A stretch of DNA of 64,000 nt, taken from Paenibacillus sp. OVF10 (GTDB taxonomy: Bacteria; Bacillota; Bacilli; Paenibacillales; Paenibacillaceae). Location of the stretch: assembly GCA_022836915.1 (NCBI GenBank), contig CP094668.1, forward strand, positions 3,472,001 to 3,536,000, in the 5' to 3' direction. Under the pieces are notes generated by a model. It saw only the letters and a list, made by a program, of their open reading frames with translations, did not search any database and was not told the origin of the DNA. The first letter of the stretch is position 1. Each line of letters begins with the position of its first letter. The position numbers and the translations under genes are program-made. This document shows positions 29,601 through 37,829 of the stretch, in pieces.

Positions 29601-29634
29601 ATCCTCTTGAAAATGAATAGGTTCTTTTTAACTA

Positions 29635-30351
29635 TTAACTTTCGCTTTGTTGTGAAGTTCCCCATGCATGTAATCGGGCGTATAGGGTTACGCCGCCAAT
29701 GATCAGGACAGGAATCCAGACTGCAATCAAGGGCACACGGTGGAATAACAATGCGGCTGCAATGACGCCGATCAAATAGATGACAACAGCACCTGCACGA
29801 AGGTAGGAGTCTGTGGACAAGGCTTTGGCTAACGATCGGATATTGGCATGTCGCAGCTTTTTGAGGATGCTTACGGTATCTTCAACCACAGCGGCCAAAT
29901 TATTGGTGAGTACGGTTGTTGAGATGCCAGCAATTCCAATGCGGCGTGCCGCAGTTGTTTGCATCCCCATTGCAACGGCTAGGATGACAATTAACAGATA
30001 AGACAGTTGTTCTGAAAATGGACTAATCATAGCGATCGCGAACAGCAGGAGCAATATGCTTTCAACAGTAAATACAGCTGTGACCTTGGAAGACCAGCCA
30101 TTTTTGGTCTGCACATGTCCGACCATATGTGCTGCAATGGCATTGCCAGCAATAAAACCAATGAGAGCAAGCAGTGACCGCAGCACAACAAATTCCTGCG
30201 CACGGGCGATGGCAATACCGAGCAGTACAATATTTCCCGTCATATTGGCTGTGAGCACATGCCCTAGTCCCAGATATCCGATCAGATCCACCATTCCGGC
30301 AGACATGCAGAGAAGCAGCATGGCGTATTTTTGGAGGGTACTATGATTCAT
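29635..30351 (-). CDS. YoaK/DUF1275 family membrane protein
   Basis: About 238 residues from ATG 30351, which AAAGGACGG precedes; the frame runs further upstream but the family starts here. Six membrane segments, with the family signature GHVLTANMTGNIVLLG and GNAIAAHMVG. Members are small integral membrane proteins of unknown function, sometimes next to oxidative-stress genes. No functional context here. Confidence 0.85.
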   Translation of the reverse strand: MNHSTLQKYAMLLLCMSAGMVDLIGYLGLGHVLTANMTGNIVLLGIAIARAQEFVVLRSLLALIGFIAGNAIAAHMVGHVQTKNGWSSKVTAVFTVESILLLLFAIAMISPFSEQLSYLLIVILAVAMGMQTTAARRIGIAGISTTVLTNNLAAVVEDTVSILKKLRHANIRSLAKALSTDSYLRAGAVVIYLIGVIAAALLFHRVPLIAVWIPVLIIGGVTLYARLHAWGTSQQSES

Positions 30352-30435
30352 CCTATCCGTCCTTTCAAAAAACGTAACCCCTCTAGTATACAGCCATAAC
30401 CCATGCTTCTTCAAAATGAATTCATAGCGAAAGAC

Positions 30436-31314
30436 TTAAGGTGCAGCGAGCCAAGCAAACATATTGTTCACTGCTGACTCATGTATTTTCTCGTGAAAAT
30501 GATGATCCTGCCCGCCATAAGCGTGAAATGTGACGTCTGCACCTCGGCGCTTAAGCCAGTGATACATTCGGGTTCCGTGACTGTAATTCACCTGTGTATC
30601 TGATGTACCATGCATGATTAACACGGGACAAGATAGTTTGTTTGCTTTTGACAAGGGAGAACGGGCGAGATAAGCTTCCGGAACTGCGCGTGGGGAGCCA
30701 CCCAGCACCCGTTTCAATGTGCGCCTCAGGTCGGTTCGCTCATGGTAAGTGCGTTCCACATCGGTGACACCGCTCCAAAGAACTAACTTATGTACTTTGT
30801 CCGGTCCCTCATTATAGGTAGTTGCGGTATGTACAGCATTAATGGCTCCACGGGAGAACCCCATTAACGATATCCGAGTCGGGTCGACAAAAGGTAAACG
30901 CTGCATCAACCGATAAGCGGCATGCACATCTTCGGCATCTCTTCCGCCATACTCGTCACGCCCCTCACCGCCTTCGTTGCCACGATAGGATGGGGCGAAC
31001 ACGATATAACCTTTATGTACAAATTGCTCAAGCCAAACAGTATTTACCCCGCCATAGCTGCCAAGTCCGCCGCGACAATAGATCAGCACAGGCCACTGTT
31101 CCTGTGTGTGAGCGATATCATGCATTTTTGCAGCAGGGTAATGGCTGGCGAGTGGTTGCAAATGTAGAGTTGTATGTATGGAAGCGAATTCCGGAAAGGC
31201 AGAGGAGACAGAGCCGGGATGAGAAGTTTCATATGTCGTGATATCAGTTAATGAACAACCTTGTGGTAGGTATAAATAAGCTTTAACTCGAAGTGTATCG
31301 GATGAATATGTCAC
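30436..31314 (-). CDS. Prolyl-oligopeptidase-like alpha/beta hydrolase
   Basis: 292 residues. The hydrolase core shows YCRGGLGSYGG, nucleophile elbow SLMGFSRGAINA (catalytic Ser in GFSRG), Asp in MHGTSDTQVNY and His in GGQDHHFHE, i.e. a complete triad of the S9/dienelactone-hydrolase type. It could be an aminoacyl peptidase or an esterase; no signal peptide. The GTG start lacks a close ribosome site (GAGGTG is 20 bases upstream), so the start is uncertain. Confidence 0.82.
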   Translation of the reverse strand: MTYSSDTLRVKAYLYLPQGCSLTDITTYETSHPGSVSSAFPEFASIHTTLHLQPLASHYPAAKMHDIAHTQEQWPVLIYCRGGLGSYGGVNTVWLEQFVHKGYIVFAPSYRGNEGGEGRDEYGGRDAEDVHAAYRLMQRLPFVDPTRISLMGFSRGAINAVHTATTYNEGPDKVHKLVLWSGVTDVERTYHERTDLRRTLKRVLGGSPRAVPEAYLARSPLSKANKLSCPVLIMHGTSDTQVNYSHGTRMYHWLKRRGADVTFHAYGGQDHHFHEKIHESAVNNMFAWLAAP

Positions 31315-31555
31315 TTGATAGAGCAGTAAAATTCACCTCTTTTATTAATAATTGCGGGCCAAATAACAGGCATGCTTCTATAGGATGCGCGTAAAACAAG
31401 TTCCCATACCTTCCAGGCTGAATCGCCAGCCCGAATGTAAGAAATTCGTCTATTGGCTCCATATGATTTATAATGGTTCAGGAGGCATATGCATTGACCG
31501 CTGTCCTCATTTTTATAAAACTAATTTTAGTGTGCAGAAAGAAAGGGAGAAAGCT

Positions 31556-32302
31556 ATGATGAACGCTCCACATCCAATTGATCAATTCAAGAAATTCAAA
31601 TATGAAATTACCAGATTTATGATGATCTATAAATTTGCTCTGGATCAAATGGAGACCAAGATTGAAGTCCTGAAGGAAGAATTCCAGTCTTTGCATGATT
31701 ACAGTCCAATTGAGCATACAAAGTCCAGACTGAAATCACCTGAGAGCATTATGAACAAGATGTTCCGCAAAAATCATGAGTTAACATTTGAGAGCATCAA
31801 GCAAAATATCAAGGATATCGCCGGGGTACGGATTACATGTTCCTTTATCTCGGATATCTATCGCATTAAGGATATGCTGTGCAACCAGAGTGATCTGCGT
31901 GTACTGGAGGTCAAAGACTACATCGAGAATCCAAAGCCAAACGGCTACCAAAGCCTTCACCTTCTGGTGGAAGTGCCTGTGTACATGTCCAATGGTGAAG
32001 AACGAGCATGTGTGGAGATCCAGATCCGTACAATCGCGATGGATTTCTGGGCGAGTCTGGAGCATAAGATTTTTTATAAATACAATAAGGATGTTCCCGA
32101 GCATTTGACGAGAGAGTTAAAGAGTGCGGCAGATTCGGCAAATGCACTGGATCAACAGATGGAACGACTTCACCGTGAAATTCAGGAGATCAAGGACGCC
32201 GAGAACGAGCGGGATGAAGAAGAACTGCGCCGTATTATTATTAACAATCAACAGTTCACACTGCCGTCCAACCTGCTCAAGCTGCTGGGTAGCGGGGAGT
32301 AG
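31556..32302 (+). CDS. relP: Small alarmone synthetase, YwaC/RelP type
   Basis: 248 residues from ATG 31556 (AAAGGGAGAAAG before it; the upstream open frame is not coding). It makes (p)ppGpp from GDP/GTP and ATP. Residues VYKFALD-like (IYKFALDQMETKI), EHTKSRLKSPESI, GVRITCSFISDIY, NPKPNGYQSLH and MDFWASLEHKI match B. subtilis YwaC (RelP/SasA) more closely than YjbM (RelQ), whose equivalents differ. There is no HD hydrolase domain. A charged C-terminal extension of about 30 residues is longer than in YwaC. The MFS gene begins seven bases after the stop. Confidence 0.85.
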   Translation: MMNAPHPIDQFKKFKYEITRFMMIYKFALDQMETKIEVLKEEFQSLHDYSPIEHTKSRLKSPESIMNKMFRKNHELTFESIKQNIKDIAGVRITCSFISDIYRIKDMLCNQSDLRVLEVKDYIENPKPNGYQSLHLLVEVPVYMSNGEERACVEIQIRTIAMDFWASLEHKIFYKYNKDVPEHLTRELKSAADSANALDQQMERLHREIQEIKDAENERDEEELRRIIINNQQFTLPSNLLKLLGSGE

Positions 32303-32308
32303 TATTTG

Positions 32309-33542
32309 ATGAAAAGTACAACAGCTTCATTGAACACAAACTCCACATCTCGTGTACGGATGGCTTTAATTCTGGGGACACTGTCGGCCTTTGGGCCGTT
32401 GTCCCTGGATATGTATTTACCCGCATTGCCCACGCTGGCTGATGAGTTTGGTTCATCTACATCGTATGCCCAACTCAGTCTGACGGCGTGTATGATTGGA
32501 CTTGCGGTTGGACAGTTGCTTGCCGGACCTCTAAGTGATGTACGTGGTCGGCGAACACCGCTCATTGCAGGGCTTGTGCTCTATACTATCGCCTCCATAC
32601 TTTGCCTGGTCAGCCCTACGATGGGCTCTTTTGTTGTGCTGCGATTCATTCAGGGTGTAGCTGGAGCGGCAGGGATTGTCATCTCGCGCGCGATCGTCAG
32701 AGACGTATATTCGGGCCCGGAACTGACACGGTTCTTCTCTCTGTTAATGCTGATTAACGGCGTAGCCCTGATTGCTGCACCAATCATTGGTGGACAATTG
32801 TTGACGTATACGTCGTGGCGCGGCGTATTTATTTTGCTTAGCCTCATCGGAATACTGACGCTGTTGGCTGTCATTTTCGGTCTTGGAGAGACATTACCTT
32901 CCAATCGCAGATCAAGCGGGGATTGAAGCAGACATTAATTACGTTTCGCCAAATCGCAGGGGATCGTCAGTTTATGGGTTATGCGTTGACCCAGGGTTTT
33001 GTAGCTGCTGGCATGTTTGCCTACATATCCGGTTCACCTTTTGTGCTTCAGAAATTATACGGGGTATCTCCGCAAATGTTCAGTGTTTGCTTTGCCATAA
33101 ACGGACTTGGCATTATTCTGGCCAGTCAGGTTGCTGGAAGACTTGCAGGTAAGGTATCTGAAACCCGGCTGTTAATCGCGGGCCTGCTAACCGCGGCGCT
33201 CGGAGGAACTTCACTGCTCATCGCCATTCTGGCTGGAGGTAATCTAATCTCTGTACTGATTCCGTTATTTCTGGTAGTATCCAGTGTTGGGTTGGTCAAT
33301 ACCGCGTCCTTTGCCTTGGCGATGGCCAATCAGGAGAAGTCGGCAGGCAGTGCGTCTGCGCTTATTGGTGTGATGACGTTCCTGTTCGGTGGTATTGTCG
33401 CTCCCCTCGTAGGTCTCGGGGAGAAGGCACAGCTGTGCCAATGGGAATCGTTATCGCGTGTGCTGATCTCGGTGCCTTGGTGATTTACTTCCTAATGGTC
33501 AGTAGAGGCAGGAAGCGCCAGAACGAACAAGTGTTGAGTTAA
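32309..33542 (+). CDS. Bcr/CflA family drug exporter, frame-interrupted twice
   Basis: MFS exporter of the Bcr/CflA subfamily with FGPLSLDMYLPALP at the first helix and GPLSDVRGRRTPL as the A-motif. Two missing G bases (32919-32922 and 33418-33422, both in GGGG runs) break the frame; restored, it reads RSSGGLKQTLITFRQ and GLGGEGTAVPMG and ends at 33542, giving about 411 residues with twelve helices. Its ribosome site lies within the end of relP, so the two are probably translationally coupled. Substrate unproven (bicyclomycin and sulfonamides in relatives). Confidence 0.85.
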
Positions 33543-33615
33543 ATGTACTGATTCTGCACACCTTGCATTTGTGGAGTCTTAATAATGTAAAAGTACATCT
33601 GGATAAAAGAACGAA

Positions 33616-33661
33616 CAAGAGCCTCACTTGGAAGGAATCATGCTTCCAAGTGGGGCTCTTG
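33616..33661. terminator. Bidirectional terminator
   Basis: CAAGAGCCTCACTTGGAAG and CTTCCAAGTGGGGCTCTTG form a near-perfect 19-bp stem around GAATCATG between convergent genes. Confidence 0.92.
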
Positions 33662-33679
33662 CTGTAGGTAAGGACGGGT

Positions 33680-34288
33680 TTAGCAGAGTGCAAACAAAAT
33701 CTGTGTATTGGACAGTATACCTGGCGTGAGGAATGGATAAAAGTACCCCACCACAAAACCAAACAGATTAATCGCAGGCCACATCAGGTAGACATCATTG
33801 TATGTGAAGACAAGGGACCATCGGTTGTAGCAAAAGTAGGGCAGCGCACGTTCTTCGTTATCTCGTGGTGCCGCTGTACCAGTCTGTGCAAATTGCACAG
33901 CTTGAGTGAGGTTTTGCGGCTGTTGCTGGAGGAAGAGCGGAAGCAGACCCGGGCTGCTTTTGATCAGGTTATATAGAAAAAGCATTTCTGCCGGAGGCTG
34001 ACCTACCGGACGAGGATAGGCACTAAGCAGGGTGGGCAGATTGCCTTGAGTCAGCTGCGCAGGTACGCCCGGTGCTGTACCCGGGATTGTACCTGGAATG
34101 CCTCCGGGGATATATGGACCGGGTCCTCCGCCTGGAATGTATGGAGGATAGGAGCCTTGACCACCAGGTATACCAGGAAACGTCGGACCACCCGGTGTGC
34201 CGCCACCGCCACCTCCTGGGAACAGTGGAGGCAATTGAAAGGAACGGTCTTCTCCATAACTTAGATAAGGGTTATATTCGTAATACAT
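33680..34288 (-). CDS. Gly/Pro-rich low-complexity protein
   Basis: About 202 residues starting MYYEYNPYLSYGEDRSF; AGGAAGGATG lies eight bases before ATG 34288. Residues 20-80 are a collagen-like Gly/Pro tract (PGGGGGGTPGGP, GIPGTIPGTAPG) with YIPGG-type repeats. The C-terminal 120 residues are Gln-rich, then aromatic (YFCYNRWSLVFTYNDVYLMWP). No signal peptide or membrane anchor is obvious. I do not recognise a family. Composition suggests an envelope or spore-surface structural protein, but that is inference. Confidence 0.65.
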   Translation of the reverse strand: MYYEYNPYLSYGEDRSFQLPPLFPGGGGGGTPGGPTFPGIPGGQGSYPPYIPGGGPGPYIPGGIPGTIPGTAPGVPAQLTQGNLPTLLSAYPRPVGQPPAEMLFLYNLIKSSPGLLPLFLQQQPQNLTQAVQFAQTGTAAPRDNEERALPYFCYNRWSLVFTYNDVYLMWPAINLFGFVVGYFYPFLTPGILSNTQILFALC

Positions 34289-34400
34289 GTACAGAACATC
34301 CTTCCTGTCGTCGTATTCTGCATTCAGCATATGGCGGCATCCGCCTATATGTGAGTGCCGCCAAGAAGATTGTATATGATCGCCTCGCCACATAATCGAA

Positions 34401-34432
34401 TTGACAAGTGAACTGATAACAATTATCATTGT
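34401..34432 (+). promoter_or_regulatory. Fur-box promoter of the siderophore-binding lipoprotein
   Basis: A consensus -35 TTGACA (34401-34406) is followed after exactly 17 bases by TATCAT (34424-34429). TGATAACAATTATCATTGT (34414-34432), a close match to the Fur box, covers the spacer and -10, so iron-loaded Fur would block transcription. Confidence 0.78.
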
Positions 34433-34556
34433 CAATGGAATCGGACAAATGTACATACGGATATTATATGTATCAATAATAGTTTCAATATTTTTGAACG
34501 TTGATATCTGTCCCAATACAGCCAATAAGGTTTCCATATTGAAAGGGGATAATAAA

Positions 34557-35555
34557 TTGTTTAAGAGAAATAAAAAGATGATCCTACTTCTGATTACGGT
34601 AATGGTCATGTCCATCTGGTTGGCCGCGTGTGGAGCGAAGCCTGCAGAGAACGGAGCAGCAGGAGAGAACGATACAACAACGGAGACAGAGACACAAACA
34701 GAAGTCCCGACAGAGCGCACACTAACAGATGCTATGGGACATGAAGTAACCATCCCGGCTAATCCTGAGCGTGTCATCGCGTCTTATCTGGAAGACCATC
34801 TCGTTACACTCGGTGTTAAGCCAGCAGCACAGTGGTCCATCAACAACGGCAGTGGTTTGCAGGATTATCTGCAAAACGATCTGAATGGCATACCTGGTAT
34901 TGCAAGTGACCTACCTTTTGAAGCCATGGCCAGTTTCTCACCAGACCTGATTATTATGGGTTCTGAAAGTACAGTTGAAGGGGAGAAATACGAACAATAC
35001 AATAAAATTGCCCCTACGTATGTACTCGGAGATGAGGTCAACAAGGATTGGCGTCAGGCTCTGCTCAAGATCGGCGAGCTTCTGAACAAATCGGATGTAG
35101 CGCAGAAGGCGCTTGACGATTATGATGCCAAAGCAAAGGATGTCAAAGAAAAAGTAACTGCTGTTACTGGAGGAACAAAATCGGCCGCAGCGTTGTGGTT
35201 GTTCAATAACAAGTTTTATGTTGTAAGCAACAATGTTTCCAGTGGTGAAGTGATGTACAACGAACTTGGACTTGCAGAGCCTAATGTTGTGAAGGAAGCA
35301 TCCGCAAAGGCAACGGGTAACTGGTCTGAGATTTCATTGGAGAAGATCGCGGAAATGGACGCAGACTATCTTTTCCTGGTGAACAGTGACAAGGGAGCAG
35401 GCTCAGAAGCGCTGAAAGATGCCGTATGGCAGAGCATCCCTGCTGTAAAGACAGGTAATGTGTTTGAATTTGAAAGCACAAGCAGCTGGTTGTACAGTGG
35501 CGTTCAAGCAAATACGCAAATTCTGCAAGATATTCAAAGCAGTATTGTGAAGTAA
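34557..35555 (+). CDS. Iron-siderophore ABC transporter substrate-binding lipoprotein
   Basis: 332 residues from TTG 34557, eight bases after AAAGGGGAT. Signal peptide with lipobox SIWLAACG, an acidic Thr/Glu-rich linker, then a FecB/FhuD-type binding domain (TDAMGHEVTIPANPERVIASY ... GIPGIASD ... PDLIIMGSE). It captures ferric siderophore outside the membrane. No permease or ATPase gene is adjacent, so it must share a transporter encoded elsewhere. The Fur box at 34414-34432 implies induction under iron limitation. Frame intact. Confidence 0.92.
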   Translation: MFKRNKKMILLLITVMVMSIWLAACGAKPAENGAAGENDTTTETETQTEVPTERTLTDAMGHEVTIPANPERVIASYLEDHLVTLGVKPAAQWSINNGSGLQDYLQNDLNGIPGIASDLPFEAMASFSPDLIIMGSESTVEGEKYEQYNKIAPTYVLGDEVNKDWRQALLKIGELLNKSDVAQKALDDYDAKAKDVKEKVTAVTGGTKSAAALWLFNNKFYVVSNNVSSGEVMYNELGLAEPNVVKEASAKATGNWSEISLEKIAEMDADYLFLVNSDKGAGSEALKDAVWQSIPAVKTGNVFEFESTSSWLYSGVQANTQILQDIQSSIVK

Positions 35556-35584
35556 CAACCAAACATATGCGAAACAGTCATTTG

Positions 35585-35618
35585 AACGCTTTGATGCCAT
35601 GAGCATCAAGGCGTTTTT
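35585..35618 (+). terminator. Rho-independent terminator
   Basis: AACGCTTTGATGC pairs with GCATCAAGGCGTT around CATGA, followed by TTTT. Confidence 0.88.
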
Positions 35619-35712
35619 TGTTTTTTGAACAGATATGGATATATAATAACGAGGAAGTAACGTAAGTGAACCACGATTAACGTAACATGAGCATGGAAGG
35701 GGATATTTACAT

Positions 35713-36333
35713 ATGTATACATTGGATCCACGTGAAATAACGGGAAGAGACAATTATAAACTGATGAGTGGTTCGGTGGTACCACGTCCAATTGCTTTTG
35801 TGACGACACTTTCAGATGAGAATGGTGTAATTAATGCAGCGCCTTTTAGTTTCTTTAATGTGGTTAGTTCGGACCCACCGCTGTTATCCATATCCATTGC
35901 ACGTAAAGACGGTGCCATGAAAGATACTGCACGTAATGTGCTTGCTCATCAAGAACTGGTCGTGCATATCTGTGATGAAGCAATCATAACAGAAGTGAAT
36001 GAGACAGCAGCCATACTGGAACCCCACGAAAGTGAGTTAGAGCGGACAAAACTTACTACAGTGCCAAGTACCAAGGTTGCTGTGCCAGGAATTCAGGAAG
36101 CACTCATTCGGATGGAGTGTGAGCTGTATCAGCACATTCCCATCACGAATGATGAGGGCAAACCCACGAGCGACTTGCTGCTGGTACGTATTGTACAGTA
36201 TCATTTCAGCGAACAAGTCTACAATCCGGACAAGGGCTATATCCTGATGGATCATTTGAAACCAGTCAGCCGACTGGCGGGTAATGATTATGCCAAGCTT
36301 GGGGAGAGATTCACGGTGATTCGACCTGAATAG
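35713..36333 (+). CDS. Flavin reductase-like FMN-binding protein
   Basis: 206 residues of the DIM6/NTAB flavin reductase family: LMSGSVVPRPIAFVTTL, NAAPFSFFNVVSSDPP and SIARKDG are the FMN-binding segments. Likely a small FMN oxidoreductase in the cytosol; partner unknown. GGAAGGGGAT precedes the ATG. It follows the siderophore binder but has its own transcription unit, since terminators lie on both sides. Confidence 0.87.
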   Translation: MYTLDPREITGRDNYKLMSGSVVPRPIAFVTTLSDENGVINAAPFSFFNVVSSDPPLLSISIARKDGAMKDTARNVLAHQELVVHICDEAIITEVNETAAILEPHESELERTKLTTVPSTKVAVPGIQEALIRMECELYQHIPITNDEGKPTSDLLLVRIVQYHFSEQVYNPDKGYILMDHLKPVSRLAGNDYAKLGERFTVIRPE

Positions 36334-36377
36334 TTCTGACAGATCGAACATGTAATAAGGAATGGGTTTAATCCGGT

Positions 36378-36428
36378 AGCAAAGGCGGACAGCACGTGCG
36401 AAACTCGCATATGTTGTCCGCCTTTGCT
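36378..36428 (+). terminator. Rho-independent terminator
   Basis: AGCAAAGGCGGACAGCA pairs with TGTTGTCCGCCTTTGCT around a 17-base loop that itself contains GCGAAACTCGC. Confidence 0.82.
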
Positions 36429-36518
36429 TGTTAATATGAACATAAACAGGACAGGTAGTGAATAGACTTGTACTATATCCTGCACATATGTCATATGAAC
36501 CTATTTTATATATAGGTT

Positions 36519-36543
36519 GTTTAAAAAGCCTACTTTTGAACAC
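36519..36543. repeat. Dispersed hairpin repeat, minimal remnant
   Basis: GTTTAAAAAGCCTACTTTTG plus AACAC joins about 15 bases of the left end of the 24240-24406 element to about 11 bases of its right end. It lies just upstream of the polyketide synthase. Confidence 0.5.
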
Positions 36544-36566
36544 GTACGATATAGGAGGTTAAGCCG

Positions 36567-37721
36567 ATGAACCAGCTTGAGGCAACAACTGGGGCAAGTA
36601 TTATGGGAATAGGAACGGCGTGGCCTGCCCACCGTATTGAGCAAAAGGATGTGTCCGCCCGTCTCGCACAGGCGCTGGAACATGAGCCGGATGCGAGAAG
36701 ATGGGCGAAGCGAATCTTTAATCAGTGCGGTGTGGAGACTCGTTATACATGTGAACCGAATCTGCTTGAGCCTGTGGAGGCTTGCCGATATTTACCCTTT
36801 ACTTCTGTGGAGGAAGTCCCGACTACAGCCGAGCGTATGGCAAAATACAAAGCTGCTGCTGTTCCACTTGGTCTGGAAGCGGCCGGACAGGCCCTTCAGG
36901 ATGCAGACATATCCTCCTCGGAACTTACACATCTCATTACGGTGAGTTGCACGGGGCAATTCCTGCCCGGACTTGATGTTCGGCTGATCCAGCAGCTTGA
37001 ACTTTCACCGCAGATCAACCGGATTCCACTGGTGTTTCAAGGATGTGCAGCCGGTCTAAAGGCGATCCAACTGGCGAATTCCATTGTAACGACAGATCAG
37101 AAGGCTACAGTTCTCATCGTGTGTGTGGAACTATGCACACTTCACTTTCAGCCATCTGCCAAACGGGACGACCTGTATGCCGCATCGTTTTTCGGAGACG
37201 GTGCCTCTGCCTGTGTTATTGGTGCGTCCGGAACAGACCGCAATGAATGTTTTCGATTAGGTCGTGGGCAATCAACGCTGCTCCCGGATTGTGCAGAAGA
37301 AATGATCTGGGAAGTGGGCAATACAGGTTTTGATCTCTACCTGTCACCACAGATTCCGAAGCTGCTTGGTTTGCATCTCGGTCCAGAGGTAGAGCGGTTG
37401 CTGGAGGGTAGCAGTTTACCGGAAATATGGGCGATCCATCCGGGAGGCAGAGGCATCGTGGATGCCGTTCAGAAGCTATATCAGTTGACAGATGAGCAGG
37501 TCTCCTACAGCCGAAACATCCTGCGGGATTATGGCAACCTGTCGTCCGTGACGATTCTTTTTGTTCTTCAAGCCATCCGCGAGGATTACAGACAGAAGGA
37601 AGAGCATTCCAGTGGGATAGCGCTGGCCTTTGGCCCGGGATTAACAGCAGAGTTACTTCCTTTTACATACATCCCTGCCCCCATAGCGAACAGAACACCT
37701 GTGAATCATGGTATCCAATAG
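36567..37721 (+). CDS. Type III polyketide synthase (chalcone/stilbene synthase-like)
   Basis: 384 residues with the full catalytic triad: Cys128 in VSCTGQFLPGLD, His291 in AIHPGGRGIV and Asn324 in YGNLSSVT; the C-terminal GPGLTAE motif is present. Bacterial relatives such as B. subtilis BpsA condense a fatty acyl-CoA with malonyl-CoA into alkylpyrones or alkylresorcinols that insert into membranes. The usual partner methyltransferase BpsB is not adjacent; instead an MMPL exporter follows 108 bases downstream. TAGGAGG precedes the ATG. Frame intact. Confidence 0.9.
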   Translation: MNQLEATTGASIMGIGTAWPAHRIEQKDVSARLAQALEHEPDARRWAKRIFNQCGVETRYTCEPNLLEPVEACRYLPFTSVEEVPTTAERMAKYKAAAVPLGLEAAGQALQDADISSSELTHLITVSCTGQFLPGLDVRLIQQLELSPQINRIPLVFQGCAAGLKAIQLANSIVTTDQKATVLIVCVELCTLHFQPSAKRDDLYAASFFGDGASACVIGASGTDRNECFRLGRGQSTLLPDCAEEMIWEVGNTGFDLYLSPQIPKLLGLHLGPEVERLLEGSSLPEIWAIHPGGRGIVDAVQKLYQLTDEQVSYSRNILRDYGNLSSVTILFVLQAIREDYRQKEEHSSGIALAFGPGLTAELLPFTYIPAPIANRTPVNHGIQ

Positions 37722-37829
37722 TTCGCGAACCCGAGTGAAGGAGACATACACCGCAAGTGTATGAATGTGCTTATGATCTTACCGATGAACATAATCGAAT
37801 GACTAATCTGATCGCAGAGGAGCTTAGGT

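Noticed and set aside
31385..31555. 57-codon upstream extension of relP
   Set aside because: Alignment to YwaC begins at the internal ATG, which has a good ribosome site.
34289..34777. Upstream extension of the Gly/Pro-rich protein on the minus strand
   Set aside because: It runs back through the Fur promoter region and the start of the siderophore binder; ATG 34288 has its own ribosome site.
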